Of a DNA stretch of 64,000 nt, positions 9,231 to 18,104 are shown piece after piece. Every line of letters begins with the position of its first letter. Within the stretch, counting starts at the first letter, position 1. Where the stretch lies: contig CAZBED010000010.1 in NCBI GenBank assembly GCA_964490845.1, positions 1-64,000 of the forward strand. The letters run 5' to 3'. This stretch comes from JADJSS01 sp964490845 (GTDB lineage Bacteria; Bacteroidota; Bacteroidia; Chitinophagales; JADIYW01). The notes under the pieces were generated by a model that did no database searches, was not told where the DNA came from, and saw nothing but the letters and a program-made list of their open reading frames with translations. The position numbers and the translations under genes are program-made.

Positions 9231-11161
9231 ATCTTTTTAAGCCGATAGAATGTAATTCCTTCCGTATCATCTTTCCGGTATTCCAACACGTAAGGCACTA
9301 ACTGCGCCGGTAATTGGGAATGCCTGTAAACAAAGGCAAATTCTATATGGTGCAGCCGGATGAAATCCAGCTGACTCTGCTCCACAGAAACAAAATGCTT
9401 TTTTCTCTTTTGTACCTGTATGAATTTATTAAAAGTAGCGTTTTCAATAATTTCTTCTTCCGTTCTCCTTAAAATTGGGTTGTAACTTTTGGGTATATCA
9501 AAAATGCTCAGGCAAACCGGATTATAATCGGGATAGAAGATATTCAGATAGGGATAAGGGGCGTACATGTTTATATTCTTGGTAAAAACAGAGCTAAAGT
9601 CATCACCCGATTTAAAAAAAATTGAGGCTTTCCCATTGTAGTGGGTTTTTAAATAGTGTAATGTAGATGGCTGAATGGGTGTTCCCCTGCTGAATAATCC
9701 GCCCTGTTTAATGGAAAGCAATAAGAACAGAATTGCCACCAGTTTTACAACTGTCTTGCCTTGACTGAACGAAAATATGAACAGGATAAAACAAATAATC
9801 GCGGATAGAGGGACATAAATATTCGTCCACAACTGCACCGCATCCACCCTGTTGAAGAATATGGCGTAGGCCAGGATGGAAGAAAAATGCAGCACGATAA
9901 CAAACAATATAACCCTATAGTGTTGGCGGACTTTTTTCCAATCCGGAGATACAACAAAAACACTCAATGCGAAGTAAGGCAACAGGCTTAATATGCTTTT
10001 TATTCCTTGCCCGGCAAAGCAGTTAAAAGCAGTCTTAAAATAATACAACAGTGAAATCGTGTCTTTGGCGGAAGGAGTGGCGCCGTTTGCTAATCCGGTT
10101 TCCCGATTAAGGTGGTTTATCCATAAAGTGTATAAACCGATTAGGATAAGCGCACCGGACATCCAGAGTCCGTGGAATATAAAATCCCTGAAGCCGGTTT
10201 CTTTTAAAGCGAATAATAAAAGGATATAGACAGCGAGGCAGATAAATACTGCCGGCGCAATTACCACACAGCAGAGTACACACAACATTGAAATAAAAAT
10301 CAGAGGAATGATTTTTTTGGATGGGCTAAGCAATATTCCGTAATAGGCTACCATCGCACCAAAAAGATACTTAGGCTGAAATAATAAACCATTGTCCCAC
10401 CAGTCACCGCGTGTAAACAAGGTAGAGCGAGGGATATAAAACGAAAGGCCGCACAATAGTAAGATACCGGCTGCGTGAAAATATGGATATTTTTTTGGGG
10501 GCAGAAAAAAACATTCAATAATGGCAGCGGCACCGGCTACATAAAAGACAATACAGAAGGTAAACACATGAAAGTAAAAAGCGATAAAAGGAGGTTGTTT
10601 AAATGCCAGACTTACAAAGGCGCCGTACCATAATTCGCCATAATGATAAAGAGTTCTGGCAGAAGCAGCACCGCTGTACCAATCCGAATAATAACTCTCG
10701 ATGCCAGTTTTGTTCAGGTGCTGAATGTTTTTGGCATAATTATAAAAATCGCCGTACACCTGATAGATATCCCCTGTTCCGGGATGATACAGTTTTAGAA
10801 GGAGAAACAGATATCCTGCAATGACGATGCCTGTTTGTACCAAGACTGCAGGGAGTTTTATTTCTGAGCGCAGGGATGACAATGCTGTTTTGACATCCTT
10901 CAGATAATTATGAGTATATAGCCAGTAACCCATACTAAAAGAGAGGACAGCAATACCCGCATTAATGGTAATGCCTCGTGTTTTAAAAAGAGAATAGATA
11001 GTAATTATCGAAAAAAAACCGGCTGTCAGAATCAGGAATTCCCTGAAGAAAGGGCGGTCTTTAGGTGTTTTGATAAAAGCAACGATTACATAGCCTGCGC
11101 TGTATGTCACCAAAAAAGAAACCAGCACGAGCAAAAAATTGGATATAAGTATGGATGCCAT
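9227..11161 (-). CDS. Polytopic membrane protein, possible GT-C glycosyltransferase (paralogue A)
   Basis: A 644-residue integral membrane protein with about a dozen hydrophobic spans and a soluble C-terminal region of roughly 130 residues. I do not recognise a named family. It is a clear paralogue of the protein at 11276: both are 644 residues and share YHYGELWY, FKTRGITIN versus FKTHLITIN, and SVEQSQLDFI versus SIEHSQLDFI. An acidic loop between early spans (DIYQVYGDFYNY) is reminiscent of the catalytic aspartate position of GT-C enzymes. An exact TACCTTTG box lies about 60 bases upstream, so it has its own promoter. Confidence 0.75.
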   Translation of the reverse strand: MASILISNFLLVLVSFLVTYSAGYVIVAFIKTPKDRPFFREFLILTAGFFSIITIYSLFKTRGITINAGIAVLSFSMGYWLYTHNYLKDVKTALSSLRSEIKLPAVLVQTGIVIAGYLFLLLKLYHPGTGDIYQVYGDFYNYAKNIQHLNKTGIESYYSDWYSGAASARTLYHYGELWYGAFVSLAFKQPPFIAFYFHVFTFCIVFYVAGAAAIIECFFLPPKKYPYFHAAGILLLCGLSFYIPRSTLFTRGDWWDNGLLFQPKYLFGAMVAYYGILLSPSKKIIPLIFISMLCVLCCVVIAPAVFICLAVYILLLFALKETGFRDFIFHGLWMSGALILIGLYTLWINHLNRETGLANGATPSAKDTISLLYYFKTAFNCFAGQGIKSILSLLPYFALSVFVVSPDWKKVRQHYRVILFVIVLHFSSILAYAIFFNRVDAVQLWTNIYVPLSAIICFILFIFSFSQGKTVVKLVAILFLLLSIKQGGLFSRGTPIQPSTLHYLKTHYNGKASIFFKSGDDFSSVFTKNINMYAPYPYLNIFYPDYNPVCLSIFDIPKSYNPILRRTEEEIIENATFNKFIQVQKRKKHFVSVEQSQLDFIRLHHIEFAFVYRHSQLPAQLVPYVLEYRKDDTEGITFYRLKKI

Positions 11162-11220
11162 GTATTCGGATTAGATAGCGCTGTAGTCGGATAGGTGGAA
11201 TTCATACCCTCATACGATAA

Positions 11221-11228
11221 CAAAGGTA
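11221..11228 (-). promoter_or_regulatory. Bacteroidetes -7 box (TACCTTTG)
   Basis: Exact TAnnTTTG on the minus strand in the 114-base gap between the two 644-residue paralogues. It implies that the downstream copy (9227-11161) can be transcribed separately from its twin. Confidence 0.55.
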
Positions 11229-11275
11229 TTAATAAGAGGCATTATTATCAAAAAATATATGACGGCCGAAAATTC

Positions 11276-13210
11276 TTATTTAAAATCCTTTAAAATATAA
11301 AGCATGTCCATTGACGAAGGGGACAATGTGTCTTTGATTTCTTTTTCTACAAAGGGCATTATCAATCCGGGAAGTGTTGCGCCGGCCTGCGTCAGAATAT
11401 ATTTTACACGGGCTTCTTTTATAAAGTCGAGCTGGCTGTGCTCTATTGAAACAAAAGTGTTTTGTTTTTTTTGCTTTTCTACATATCGGTAAAACAAAGA
11501 GCGTTTTAAATATTTCTGCTGATAACTGCTGATATAAGGGTCTTCGCTCAGCAAAGTATCGAATTCGGATAAACAATATGGATGATAATTATTGATATAG
11601 AGTTTAATGTAATTGTAGGGGTAGTAATTGTTCTTGTCGTATCCGGCAACATGGTTTGGTTTGGATTTGGGATAAAATACTGCAATCTCTCGGGTATTAT
11701 CGGCATGGATATTATCGGTAAGGTAATGTGCTGAAGCAGTATATTGTTTGAAATTCATACCCCTCTTGTTGGAAAAAATATAAGGATACAAGAGTAGTAG
11801 TATCAAGAAAACACTATAAATTTTTATGGATACGGATGAGACACAGGCATTGACAGAGACCAGTATGAAAAATAAAAAGACGGCCATCAGTGGAATATAA
11901 ACGGTTGTCCAGAATTGAGTACCGTCGAAATCAAAATGAAATATACCGTAAGAAAGCGCTGAGGTGAATGTAAGGATAATAGCAAACAGGGTGACGGAGA
12001 GATACTTTTTCCATAATAACTTTCCGCCAAACAGAAGCAGCCCGAAAAATGGAAGGGTGCTTAACGCAAACTTTATCATGGTGCCCGCCGTGCAGTTAAA
12101 GAGCGTCTTATAATACAAAATATCCTTCAGCTGACTGGTAACGGAGAAATCTTTTTCAAAGGAAATATCAGAAGACAGGAACTGTTTATTTAATACACCG
12201 ATAAAGAGTGCATAAGCTGCAATAAATACAACGATAAAGCCGATAGGCAGTGTTAGCCGATAGGCAGTGTTAATCGAAATTTCTTTTATTAGAAGCAACG
12301 CACCAATAAATAACACCAATGCCATCAATATTGCGGGTGCCGTTGAAGTATTAATTAAAAGTACAGAAAGTAATAACAATACCGTATTGTAATATTCTTT
12401 TCTGAATAAACACAAAAATACCCAAATGAGCAGTATTGTTATCGGCGCATATTTGATATTAGACAGGATGGTGTCATTTCCCCAGCTTAAGCTGAAAAAC
12501 GGGATGGATGACGGGAAATAAAAAACAATACCCGCCAGTATAAACATCAGAAATGCCAGCCCCCAGTGATACCAGACTGATTTTTCGAAAAAAAACTCTG
12601 CAATGGCTTTACCACCTAAAACAATCATAAGCAGAAAGTTCGGAAATACTGCAAAATAAAAAACCTGTAGCGTATTGTGACGAAATAGAGCGGTAAAAAA
12701 CGCACAATACCAGAGCTCACCATAGTGATACAGATTCCGAAGTGGTTCTTTAAAGAATAGGTTTGACTGAATGCCTTCCGCCCCTATGATATTGAGCTTG
12801 TCAATATAAGTAGCATAAATAGTATGGTCTACCATGAGCCAGATATAAGGCCGTTCTTTTATTCCGAACAATAAAAAATACAGTAAGGTATAGAGGATCG
12901 TCAGCAATAATAACTGTATGGCAATAGACTTGACATCTAACCTGAAAACAGGTTTTAATACAGGGCGATGATACAGGAAGTAAAATAAGAACAATAACAC
13001 AAACCCGGAATTAATCGTGATGAGGTGTGTTTTAAAAAAAGAATACAAAATCACAATACAGCAGGCACCCAATACATTTTTTATAAATTCTGTCTGCGCG
13101 GAAGGCTTGCTGTCTTTGGAGGTAAGACTAAAAATAAGATGCCCTGAAACATACGTGAGAAGATACGTTAAAAAGGTGTAACCTATATTATTAAGAAAGC
13201 CGATATGCAT
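11276..13210 (-). CDS. Polytopic membrane protein, possible GT-C glycosyltransferase (paralogue B)
   Basis: Second of two tandem 644-residue paralogues. It has about a dozen hydrophobic spans, then a soluble tail containing YPYNYIKLYINNYHPYCLSEFD-like sequence that matches the twin's tail around NPVCLSIFD. Another shared block is KTLFNCTAGTMIKFALSTLP against KTAFNCFAGQGIKSILSLLP. Length and topology resemble GT-C mannosyltransferase-like proteins that use lipid-linked sugars on the periplasmic face, but no motif proves that. It starts 15 bases after the DegT aminotransferase gene and is probably transcribed with it. Confidence 0.75.
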   Translation of the reverse strand: MHIGFLNNIGYTFLTYLLTYVSGHLIFSLTSKDSKPSAQTEFIKNVLGACCIVILYSFFKTHLITINSGFVLLFLFYFLYHRPVLKPVFRLDVKSIAIQLLLLTILYTLLYFLLFGIKERPYIWLMVDHTIYATYIDKLNIIGAEGIQSNLFFKEPLRNLYHYGELWYCAFFTALFRHNTLQVFYFAVFPNFLLMIVLGGKAIAEFFFEKSVWYHWGLAFLMFILAGIVFYFPSSIPFFSLSWGNDTILSNIKYAPITILLIWVFLCLFRKEYYNTVLLLLSVLLINTSTAPAILMALVLFIGALLLIKEISINTAYRLTLPIGFIVVFIAAYALFIGVLNKQFLSSDISFEKDFSVTSQLKDILYYKTLFNCTAGTMIKFALSTLPFFGLLLFGGKLLWKKYLSVTLFAIILTFTSALSYGIFHFDFDGTQFWTTVYIPLMAVFLFFILVSVNACVSSVSIKIYSVFLILLLLYPYIFSNKRGMNFKQYTASAHYLTDNIHADNTREIAVFYPKSKPNHVAGYDKNNYYPYNYIKLYINNYHPYCLSEFDTLLSEDPYISSYQQKYLKRSLFYRYVEKQKKQNTFVSIEHSQLDFIKEARVKYILTQAGATLPGLIMPFVEKEIKDTLSPSSMDMLYILKDFK

Positions 13211-13225
13211 AGTGGTGCTGCCTGT

Positions 13226-14353
13226 TTACTCAACCAGCGATTTAAAAACACTGATTACATATTCTACATCCTTTTGTTCCATCGGATAATACAAAGGAAG
13301 TATAATACTTCTGTCGCTGGCGTCTTCTGAGACCGGAAGGGATAATCCTTTGCTGTATTCTTTATAGGCCGTTTCGCGGTGACTGCTGACAATGCCTCTT
13401 CGTGTGGATATGCCCTTGTCTAACATTGCCTGCATTAAATCATTCCTGCTGATGCGGCATTCCGGTTTAAGATAAACGCTGTACGACTGGTAATTGCTGA
13501 AATAACCTGCAGCTTCTATTGGTAACCGTACTGTTGCGATGTCTTTAAACGCGTCATTGTATTGTTGTGCAATTTTTCTTCTTTCTGCAACAATGAAGTC
13601 CAGTTTTTCCAGCTGTTTAATCCCCACTGCCGCCTGGATATCGGTCATTCGGTAGTTATAGCCCAATTCGATATGGTCTTCAAAAATGATTTTATTCGAT
13701 TCGTGCCGTACCCTGTCGTTCACACTCATCGCATGCTGTCTCAGTAGTTTAATGCGGTCCCTGTACGCTTCGTTATTGCTGGTAATCATGCCGCCATCGC
13801 CGGTCGTAATCACCTTGCGCGGATGAAAGGAAAAACAAACCAGATCCGAATGGCTGCCGATTTTTTTACCCTTATAGGAAGAGCCCGCGGCGCAGGCAGC
13901 ATCTTCTATCAATATCAGATTTTTCTCTGTACACAATGCCTTAAAGGCGTCAATATCGGCGGGCATACCAATTTGGTGTACGACCAATATCGCTTTGGTT
14001 TTGTCAGTAATTCTCTTCCGCACATCTTCCACATCTAAGTTATAGGTTTCGGGATTTATTTCTGCAAATACCACTTTTGCACCCACATACCTTATAGAAT
14101 TCGCTGTTGCCACATAACTCATCGATGGGCAAATCACTTCATCTTCCGGGCCTACTCCGGCCACTATCATCGCAAGATGAAGCGCGGTCGTACAATTGGA
14201 CAAGGCTACCGCATATTTACTGCCAACATAGTGTGCGAACTTTTCTTCAAATTCCTGTACGCGCGGCCCCTGTGTTACCCATCCGGTCAGGATGGTGTCA
14301 TAAGCGTTTTGGGCATCGTCTTTGTCTAAATAGGGTTTGGCAACAGGAATCAT
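13226..14353 (-). CDS. DegT/DnrJ/EryC1/StrS-family sugar aminotransferase
   Basis: PLP-dependent aminotransferase acting on a keto-sugar nucleotide. IPVAKPYLDKDDAQ at the start is the family's substrate-binding opening, ILTGWVTQGPRVQEFE follows, and IEDAACAAGSSYKGKK carries the pyridine-ring aspartate. CFSFHPRKVITTGDGGM carries the internal-aldimine lysine. At 375 residues it is full length. It lies six bases after the epimerase gene. With the NeuD/PglD-like acyltransferase upstream it could form a 4-amino then 4-acetamido sugar; that pairing is inference. Confidence 0.92.
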   Translation of the reverse strand: MIPVAKPYLDKDDAQNAYDTILTGWVTQGPRVQEFEEKFAHYVGSKYAVALSNCTTALHLAMIVAGVGPEDEVICPSMSYVATANSIRYVGAKVVFAEINPETYNLDVEDVRKRITDKTKAILVVHQIGMPADIDAFKALCTEKNLILIEDAACAAGSSYKGKKIGSHSDLVCFSFHPRKVITTGDGGMITSNNEAYRDRIKLLRQHAMSVNDRVRHESNKIIFEDHIELGYNYRMTDIQAAVGIKQLEKLDFIVAERRKIAQQYNDAFKDIATVRLPIEAAGYFSNYQSYSVYLKPECRISRNDLMQAMLDKGISTRRGIVSSHRETAYKEYSKGLSLPVSEDASDRSIILPLYYPMEQKDVEYVISVFKSLVE

Positions 14354-14359
14354 GAGAAA

Positions 14360-15331
14360 TTATTTTTGATCTTGTAAGTTAAAATACCAGTCCGATAATG
14401 TCTTCAGTCCTTCTTCCAGCGTAATGCTTGGCCGGTATCCTAACAATGTATTTATTTTGCTCAAATCGGCGATTCTTTTCTTGACCGGATTTACGGAATT
14501 GGCTTCTTTAAATACCGGTTCCAGTTGGCAGTTGTTTACTTTCAATAAGGTTTCCAGTAATTCTTTCAAAGAGGTTTCCCGCTGGACGCCCACATTAAAT
14601 ACTTCGTCCGTTACATCTGCCAATAACGCCAGGATATTGCTGTGAGCCACATCTTTCACATGTACAAAATCCATAGTGTCCGTTCCGTCTCCGAAGATGG
14701 CCGGTTGTTTATTGTCGCGGATGCAGTCCAGCCATTTTATCATGACTTCCGTATATTTTCCGTCGGTATCCATTCGTTCCCCGTATACATTGAAATATCG
14801 TAAGGCGACGTAATCCAGGTCATGCATAAATTTATAGGAACGGAATAGCTGTTCACCCCACATTTTTGCCGCTCCGTAGAATGTCTGGTTGTTATATGGG
14901 TTGTCCGTTTCCGGAGTTGGGAAGTGCTGAGCCAGCCCATAAACGGATGCACTGGAGCTGTATATTACTTTCTTTACAGAGTGTTTCTTACAGAGTTCCG
15001 CCACATTAAACGTAGCATGCAGCATCACATCGAAACCATCTTGCTGGTTAGCCGCGCAGGCATTGATGCGCAGAGCTGCCATGTGGAAGACATAATCGCA
15101 ACCGGCGATGCATTTCTCCAATAAGGCAGTATCCCGGATATCACCTTCAATGAATTCCACCATCGGGTTATGGATGAATGACTGCATATTATAATGCGAA
15201 CCCCGTATCAGGTTGTCGATAATGATAATCTTTTTAGGATGGTGCTGTAACAGTTCTTCTACTACATAAGAGCCTACAAATCCGGCTCCGCCAGTTACCA
15301 GAATCGTGGCATCGGTAATCTTATTGTTCAT
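14360..15331 (-). CDS. SDR nucleotide-sugar epimerase/dehydratase
   Basis: Extended SDR of the UDP-glucose/UDP-GlcNAc 4-epimerase type. GGAGFVGSYVVEELL near residue 14 is the NAD-binding loop, SSSASVYG carries the catalytic serine and FYGAAKMWGEQ the YxxxK pair. RYFNVYGERMDTDGKYTEV and FGDGTDTMDFVHVKDVA are typical substrate-binding blocks. About 323 residues is normal. Its own exact -7 box lies just upstream, in the gap after the hydroxyglutarate oxidase gene. Substrate is not determined by sequence. Confidence 0.9.
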   Translation of the reverse strand: MNNKITDATILVTGGAGFVGSYVVEELLQHHPKKIIIIDNLIRGSHYNMQSFIHNPMVEFIEGDIRDTALLEKCIAGCDYVFHMAALRINACAANQQDGFDVMLHATFNVAELCKKHSVKKVIYSSSASVYGLAQHFPTPETDNPYNNQTFYGAAKMWGEQLFRSYKFMHDLDYVALRYFNVYGERMDTDGKYTEVMIKWLDCIRDNKQPAIFGDGTDTMDFVHVKDVAHSNILALLADVTDEVFNVGVQRETSLKELLETLLKVNNCQLEPVFKEANSVNPVKKRIADLSKINTLLGYRPSITLEEGLKTLSDWYFNLQDQK

Positions 15332-15335
15332 GTCA

Positions 15336-15343
15336 CAAAGATA
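15336..15343 (-). promoter_or_regulatory. Internal -7 box (TATCTTTG) inside the sugar operon
   Basis: Exact TAnnTTTG on the minus strand, within the 16-base gap between the LhgO-like gene and the epimerase start at 15331. It suggests that epimerase, aminotransferase and membrane protein B can be transcribed apart from the upstream genes. The leader would be only a few bases. Confidence 0.45.
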
Positions 15344-15347
15344 AAGA

Positions 15348-16544
15348 TTATTTGAGTTCTTTCCATGCCATTTCAGCTATGGTTAATCCTATGGAGAGCG
15401 ATGCTGTTGCTGCCGGTGAAGGCGTATTCAGCACATGGATGATATTGTCATGCTTTTCTATGATAAAATCATCTACAACATTTCCGTTTTTGTCCATGGC
15501 AGAGGCCCGTACTCCGGCATCTCCGGGCAGCAGGTCATCCATTTGCAGCTCGGGCAGCAGGCGCTGCAATGCGGCAGTGAACGCTTTTTTGGAATAGGAA
15601 CGCCGCATCTCGCCGATTCCGGTACGCCAGTTCTTAAACGCCATTTTTAAAAATCCTTTGTATGTAATGGATTCCAAAAGTTCTTTCCAGACAATGTCTG
15701 ATTTATGATACCCTTCGCGTGCGTACGCCAGCACGGCATTTGGCCCGGCCTCCACGCCGCCCTGAATAAAGCGGGTGAAATGTACACCCAAAAACGGGAA
15801 GTTAGGATCCGGAACAGGATAGATAAGGTGCTTTACGAGGTGTTCTTTTTCTTTCTTTAATGTATAATACTCCCCGCGGAACGGAATGATTTTTACCGCC
15901 ACCTCTTTCTGTGTCATTCGGGCAATCTTATCAGAATATAAGCCGGCGCAGTTGATTAATAATTTTGTGGAATAACTGCCCTGGTTGGTAATTACTTTTA
16001 TTCCATCCGGGGACGGTTGTATATCGACTACTTTCTGATTCAGCTCAATGACACCCCTTGTTGCCTTGATTTTTTCGGCATATTTTTTTGAAACGGCTGT
16101 ATAATCAATAATGCCGGTTTGCGGCACAAAAATTCCTTTGATGCCGGCGCAATGCGGTTCGTGTTGTTGGATTGCTTTTTTATCCAGCCATTCCATGCCC
16201 GTCAATCCGTTTTCCAAACCCCGCTGGTAGATATTTTGCAGGCGCTCCAATTCATCTTCACGGGTGGCGACAATAATCTTTCCGCAAATATCGTATGGAA
16301 TATTTTCTGCATCACAGAATTCCAGCAGCATTTTATATCCGCGCAGGCAGTTGACGGCGCGCAAACTTCCGGGTTTGTAATAAATACCGGAATGTATCAC
16401 ACCGGAATTATTGCCGGTCTGATGCCGGGCTATATCCGCTTCTTTCTCTAAAATCAGGACATTTACTCCGGGTTGTTGTTCCAGCAGATGCAGGGCTGTA
16501 GCCAATCCTACGATGCCGCCGCCGATAATGATAATGTCGTACAT
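15348..16544 (-). CDS. lhgO: L-2-hydroxyglutarate oxidase-like FAD enzyme
   Basis: FAD-dependent oxidoreductase of the DAO family that converts L-2-hydroxyglutarate to 2-oxoglutarate in characterised LhgO enzymes. The N-terminus IIIIGGGIVGLATALHLLE is the dinucleotide-binding fold. The stretch RHQTGNNSGVIHSGIYYKPG is the LhgO signature, and the C-terminus has NTPSPAATASLSIG. At 398 residues it is full length. It lies two bases from a GT2 gene inside a nucleotide-sugar operon, an unexpected place for central metabolism. A WbpB-type sugar dehydrogenase, known to reduce 2-oxoglutarate, may sit upstream, which would explain it. Confidence 0.88.
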   Translation of the reverse strand: MYDIIIIGGGIVGLATALHLLEQQPGVNVLILEKEADIARHQTGNNSGVIHSGIYYKPGSLRAVNCLRGYKMLLEFCDAENIPYDICGKIIVATREDELERLQNIYQRGLENGLTGMEWLDKKAIQQHEPHCAGIKGIFVPQTGIIDYTAVSKKYAEKIKATRGVIELNQKVVDIQPSPDGIKVITNQGSYSTKLLINCAGLYSDKIARMTQKEVAVKIIPFRGEYYTLKKEKEHLVKHLIYPVPDPNFPFLGVHFTRFIQGGVEAGPNAVLAYAREGYHKSDIVWKELLESITYKGFLKMAFKNWRTGIGEMRRSYSKKAFTAALQRLLPELQMDDLLPGDAGVRASAMDKNGNVVDDFIIEKHDNIIHVLNTPSPAATASLSIGLTIAEMAWKELK

Positions 16545-16545
16545 C

Positions 16546-17490
16546 TTATTGTTCAGCAGTATTTAAATCAATGATTTTATCAATAATAAACACCGGCCTT
16601 TTGCGGCTGGCATCCAGCGTCCTCCATAAGTATTCGGCAATGATACCCAAAGCGATATTGGTTAACCCAAAGCCAAGAAGCAGGATGGATGTCAGCGCCG
16701 GCCATCCGGAAGCTAAGTCATTATACAATAGCTTACGCGACGCGATATAGACAGTCCAGAAAATTCCAAACGTAAAGAACAGCATTCCCATCAGTGATAC
16801 AAAACGGATAGGAGCATAAGAGAACGCTACGAAGGAATCAATAAACAATTTTATTTTTTTGCTTAGTGTCCATTTTGATTTTCCGATGGCTCTTTCTTTC
16901 TTATTGTACAGAACAGATGTTTGTGCGAATCCCATGCCCAGTATCTGTAAGAATATGGAAGAGTTGGACTCAATATTATCGTTGAGTTGCCGGGTGACTT
17001 TGGAGTTAAAGAAAACAATATCGAACCCTTTATCCGGAAAATTGGGAAAGGCAAATTTTTGCATCATTCGCGCATAAAACCGGGAAAATAAAGTTTCAAA
17101 CCGGGAGTTGTTGGTGTTGTTACGGTTGGCCCAGACAATATCAAAACCGGAAACAGCTTTTTCATACAACTGAAATACCAGCTCCAGAGGATCCTGTAAA
17201 TCGGCATACATAAAGGTAACGTATTCCATTTTTGCATGTACGATACCGGCCCTTAGGGCGGCATGAGAGCCATAGTTTTTCGAGAATGAAATAAGTTGAG
17301 TAGAATAGTTTTTGAATGTTTGCAGCTGCAATAGTTCAAATGAACCGTCTGTGGAACCGTCACTGACAAAAATAATTTCAATCGGGATATGCTGTTTGTC
17401 AGCAAAGAATTCATTCAAAGCAGAGACCAGAACAGGTACGCCTTCGGCTTCATTGTATAAAGGAATAATTATGGATATACCTTTTTTCAT
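16546..17490 (-). CDS. GT2 glycosyltransferase with C-terminal membrane anchor (GtrB/ArnC-like)
   Basis: Probable polyprenyl-phosphate glycosyltransferase. ISIIIPLYNEAEGVPVLVSA starts the GT-A domain, FVSDGSTDGSFELL is the nucleotide loop, MYADLQDPLEL holds the metal-binding aspartates and RAIGKSKWTLSKKIKLFIDS is the family's KSKW segment. Two hydrophobic spans follow (about residues 230-285) with the GIIAEYLWRT end typical of GtrB. It overlaps the upstream acyltransferase gene by four bases. It could charge a lipid carrier for the GT-C-like membrane proteins. Confidence 0.9.
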   Translation of the reverse strand: MKKGISIIIPLYNEAEGVPVLVSALNEFFADKQHIPIEIIFVSDGSTDGSFELLQLQTFKNYSTQLISFSKNYGSHAALRAGIVHAKMEYVTFMYADLQDPLELVFQLYEKAVSGFDIVWANRNNTNNSRFETLFSRFYARMMQKFAFPNFPDKGFDIVFFNSKVTRQLNDNIESNSSIFLQILGMGFAQTSVLYNKKERAIGKSKWTLSKKIKLFIDSFVAFSYAPIRFVSLMGMLFFTFGIFWTVYIASRKLLYNDLASGWPALTSILLLGFGLTNIALGIIAEYLWRTLDASRKRPVFIIDKIIDLNTAEQ

Positions 17491-18104
17491 ATTATTCTTG
17501 CCGGATTACCGACCACCTTAGTATTGTTTTCGATATTTTTAATGACATTACTTCCCATACCAATCAGTACATTATCTCCGATTTGGATATTGTTGATGAT
17601 GTTGGAGCCACTCCCGATATAACAATTATTGCCAACCGTTGTGTACCCTGCAATGCATATATTTGAACCAATCAGGGTATAGTCGCCGATAGAGGAATCG
17701 TGGTGGATAACGGTATTGGGAAGTACACAGACATGGTTACCTACTCTTGCATTGGCAGTTATGACAACTCCGGCATAAATCAAACAATTGATGCCAACCT
17801 GCGCATTTTCTGAAACAGATGCTCTTGGATGAATGACGGTAGCAAACCTGCTCTGCGGAATACCTAAAGAATCAATAATCTGTTTACGGATAGTATAGCT
17901 GGTTGGACTGCCCGGAACCGCCAATACTTTGGCGTTCGGGTGTTTTTCAAAAGCGCTTCTGTCCATTACCGAAAACCCGGTGGGTGTCGTTCCCTGTTTT
18001 TCTTTGGTATCGTCTACAAAGCCGATAAACGAGAAATTTTTTCCTAAACAATCTAATGCTTCTAATCCATTGCCGTTATAGGGAAAAATGAGTAACTCCT
18101 CCAT
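17487..18104 (-). CDS. NeuD/PglD-like hexapeptide sugar acyltransferase
   Basis: A 205-residue acetyl-CoA-dependent transferase. Residues 1-70 form a small Rossmann-like sugar-nucleotide domain (LLIFPYNGNGLEALDCL). The rest is a left-handed beta-helix of hexapeptide repeats ending in NTKVVGNPARII. VIHHDSSIGDYTLIGS holds the expected catalytic histidine. NeuD acetylates sialic acid and PglD acetylates a UDP-4-amino sugar; no sialic-acid synthase was seen here, so the PglD-like role fits better. It sits between an aminotransferase and a GT2 gene, overlapping both. Confidence 0.87.
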   Translation of the reverse strand: MEELLIFPYNGNGLEALDCLGKNFSFIGFVDDTKEKQGTTPTGFSVMDRSAFEKHPNAKVLAVPGSPTSYTIRKQIIDSLGIPQSRFATVIHPRASVSENAQVGINCLIYAGVVITANARVGNHVCVLPNTVIHHDSSIGDYTLIGSNICIAGYTTVGNNCYIGSGSNIINNIQIGDNVLIGMGSNVIKNIENNTKVVGNPARII

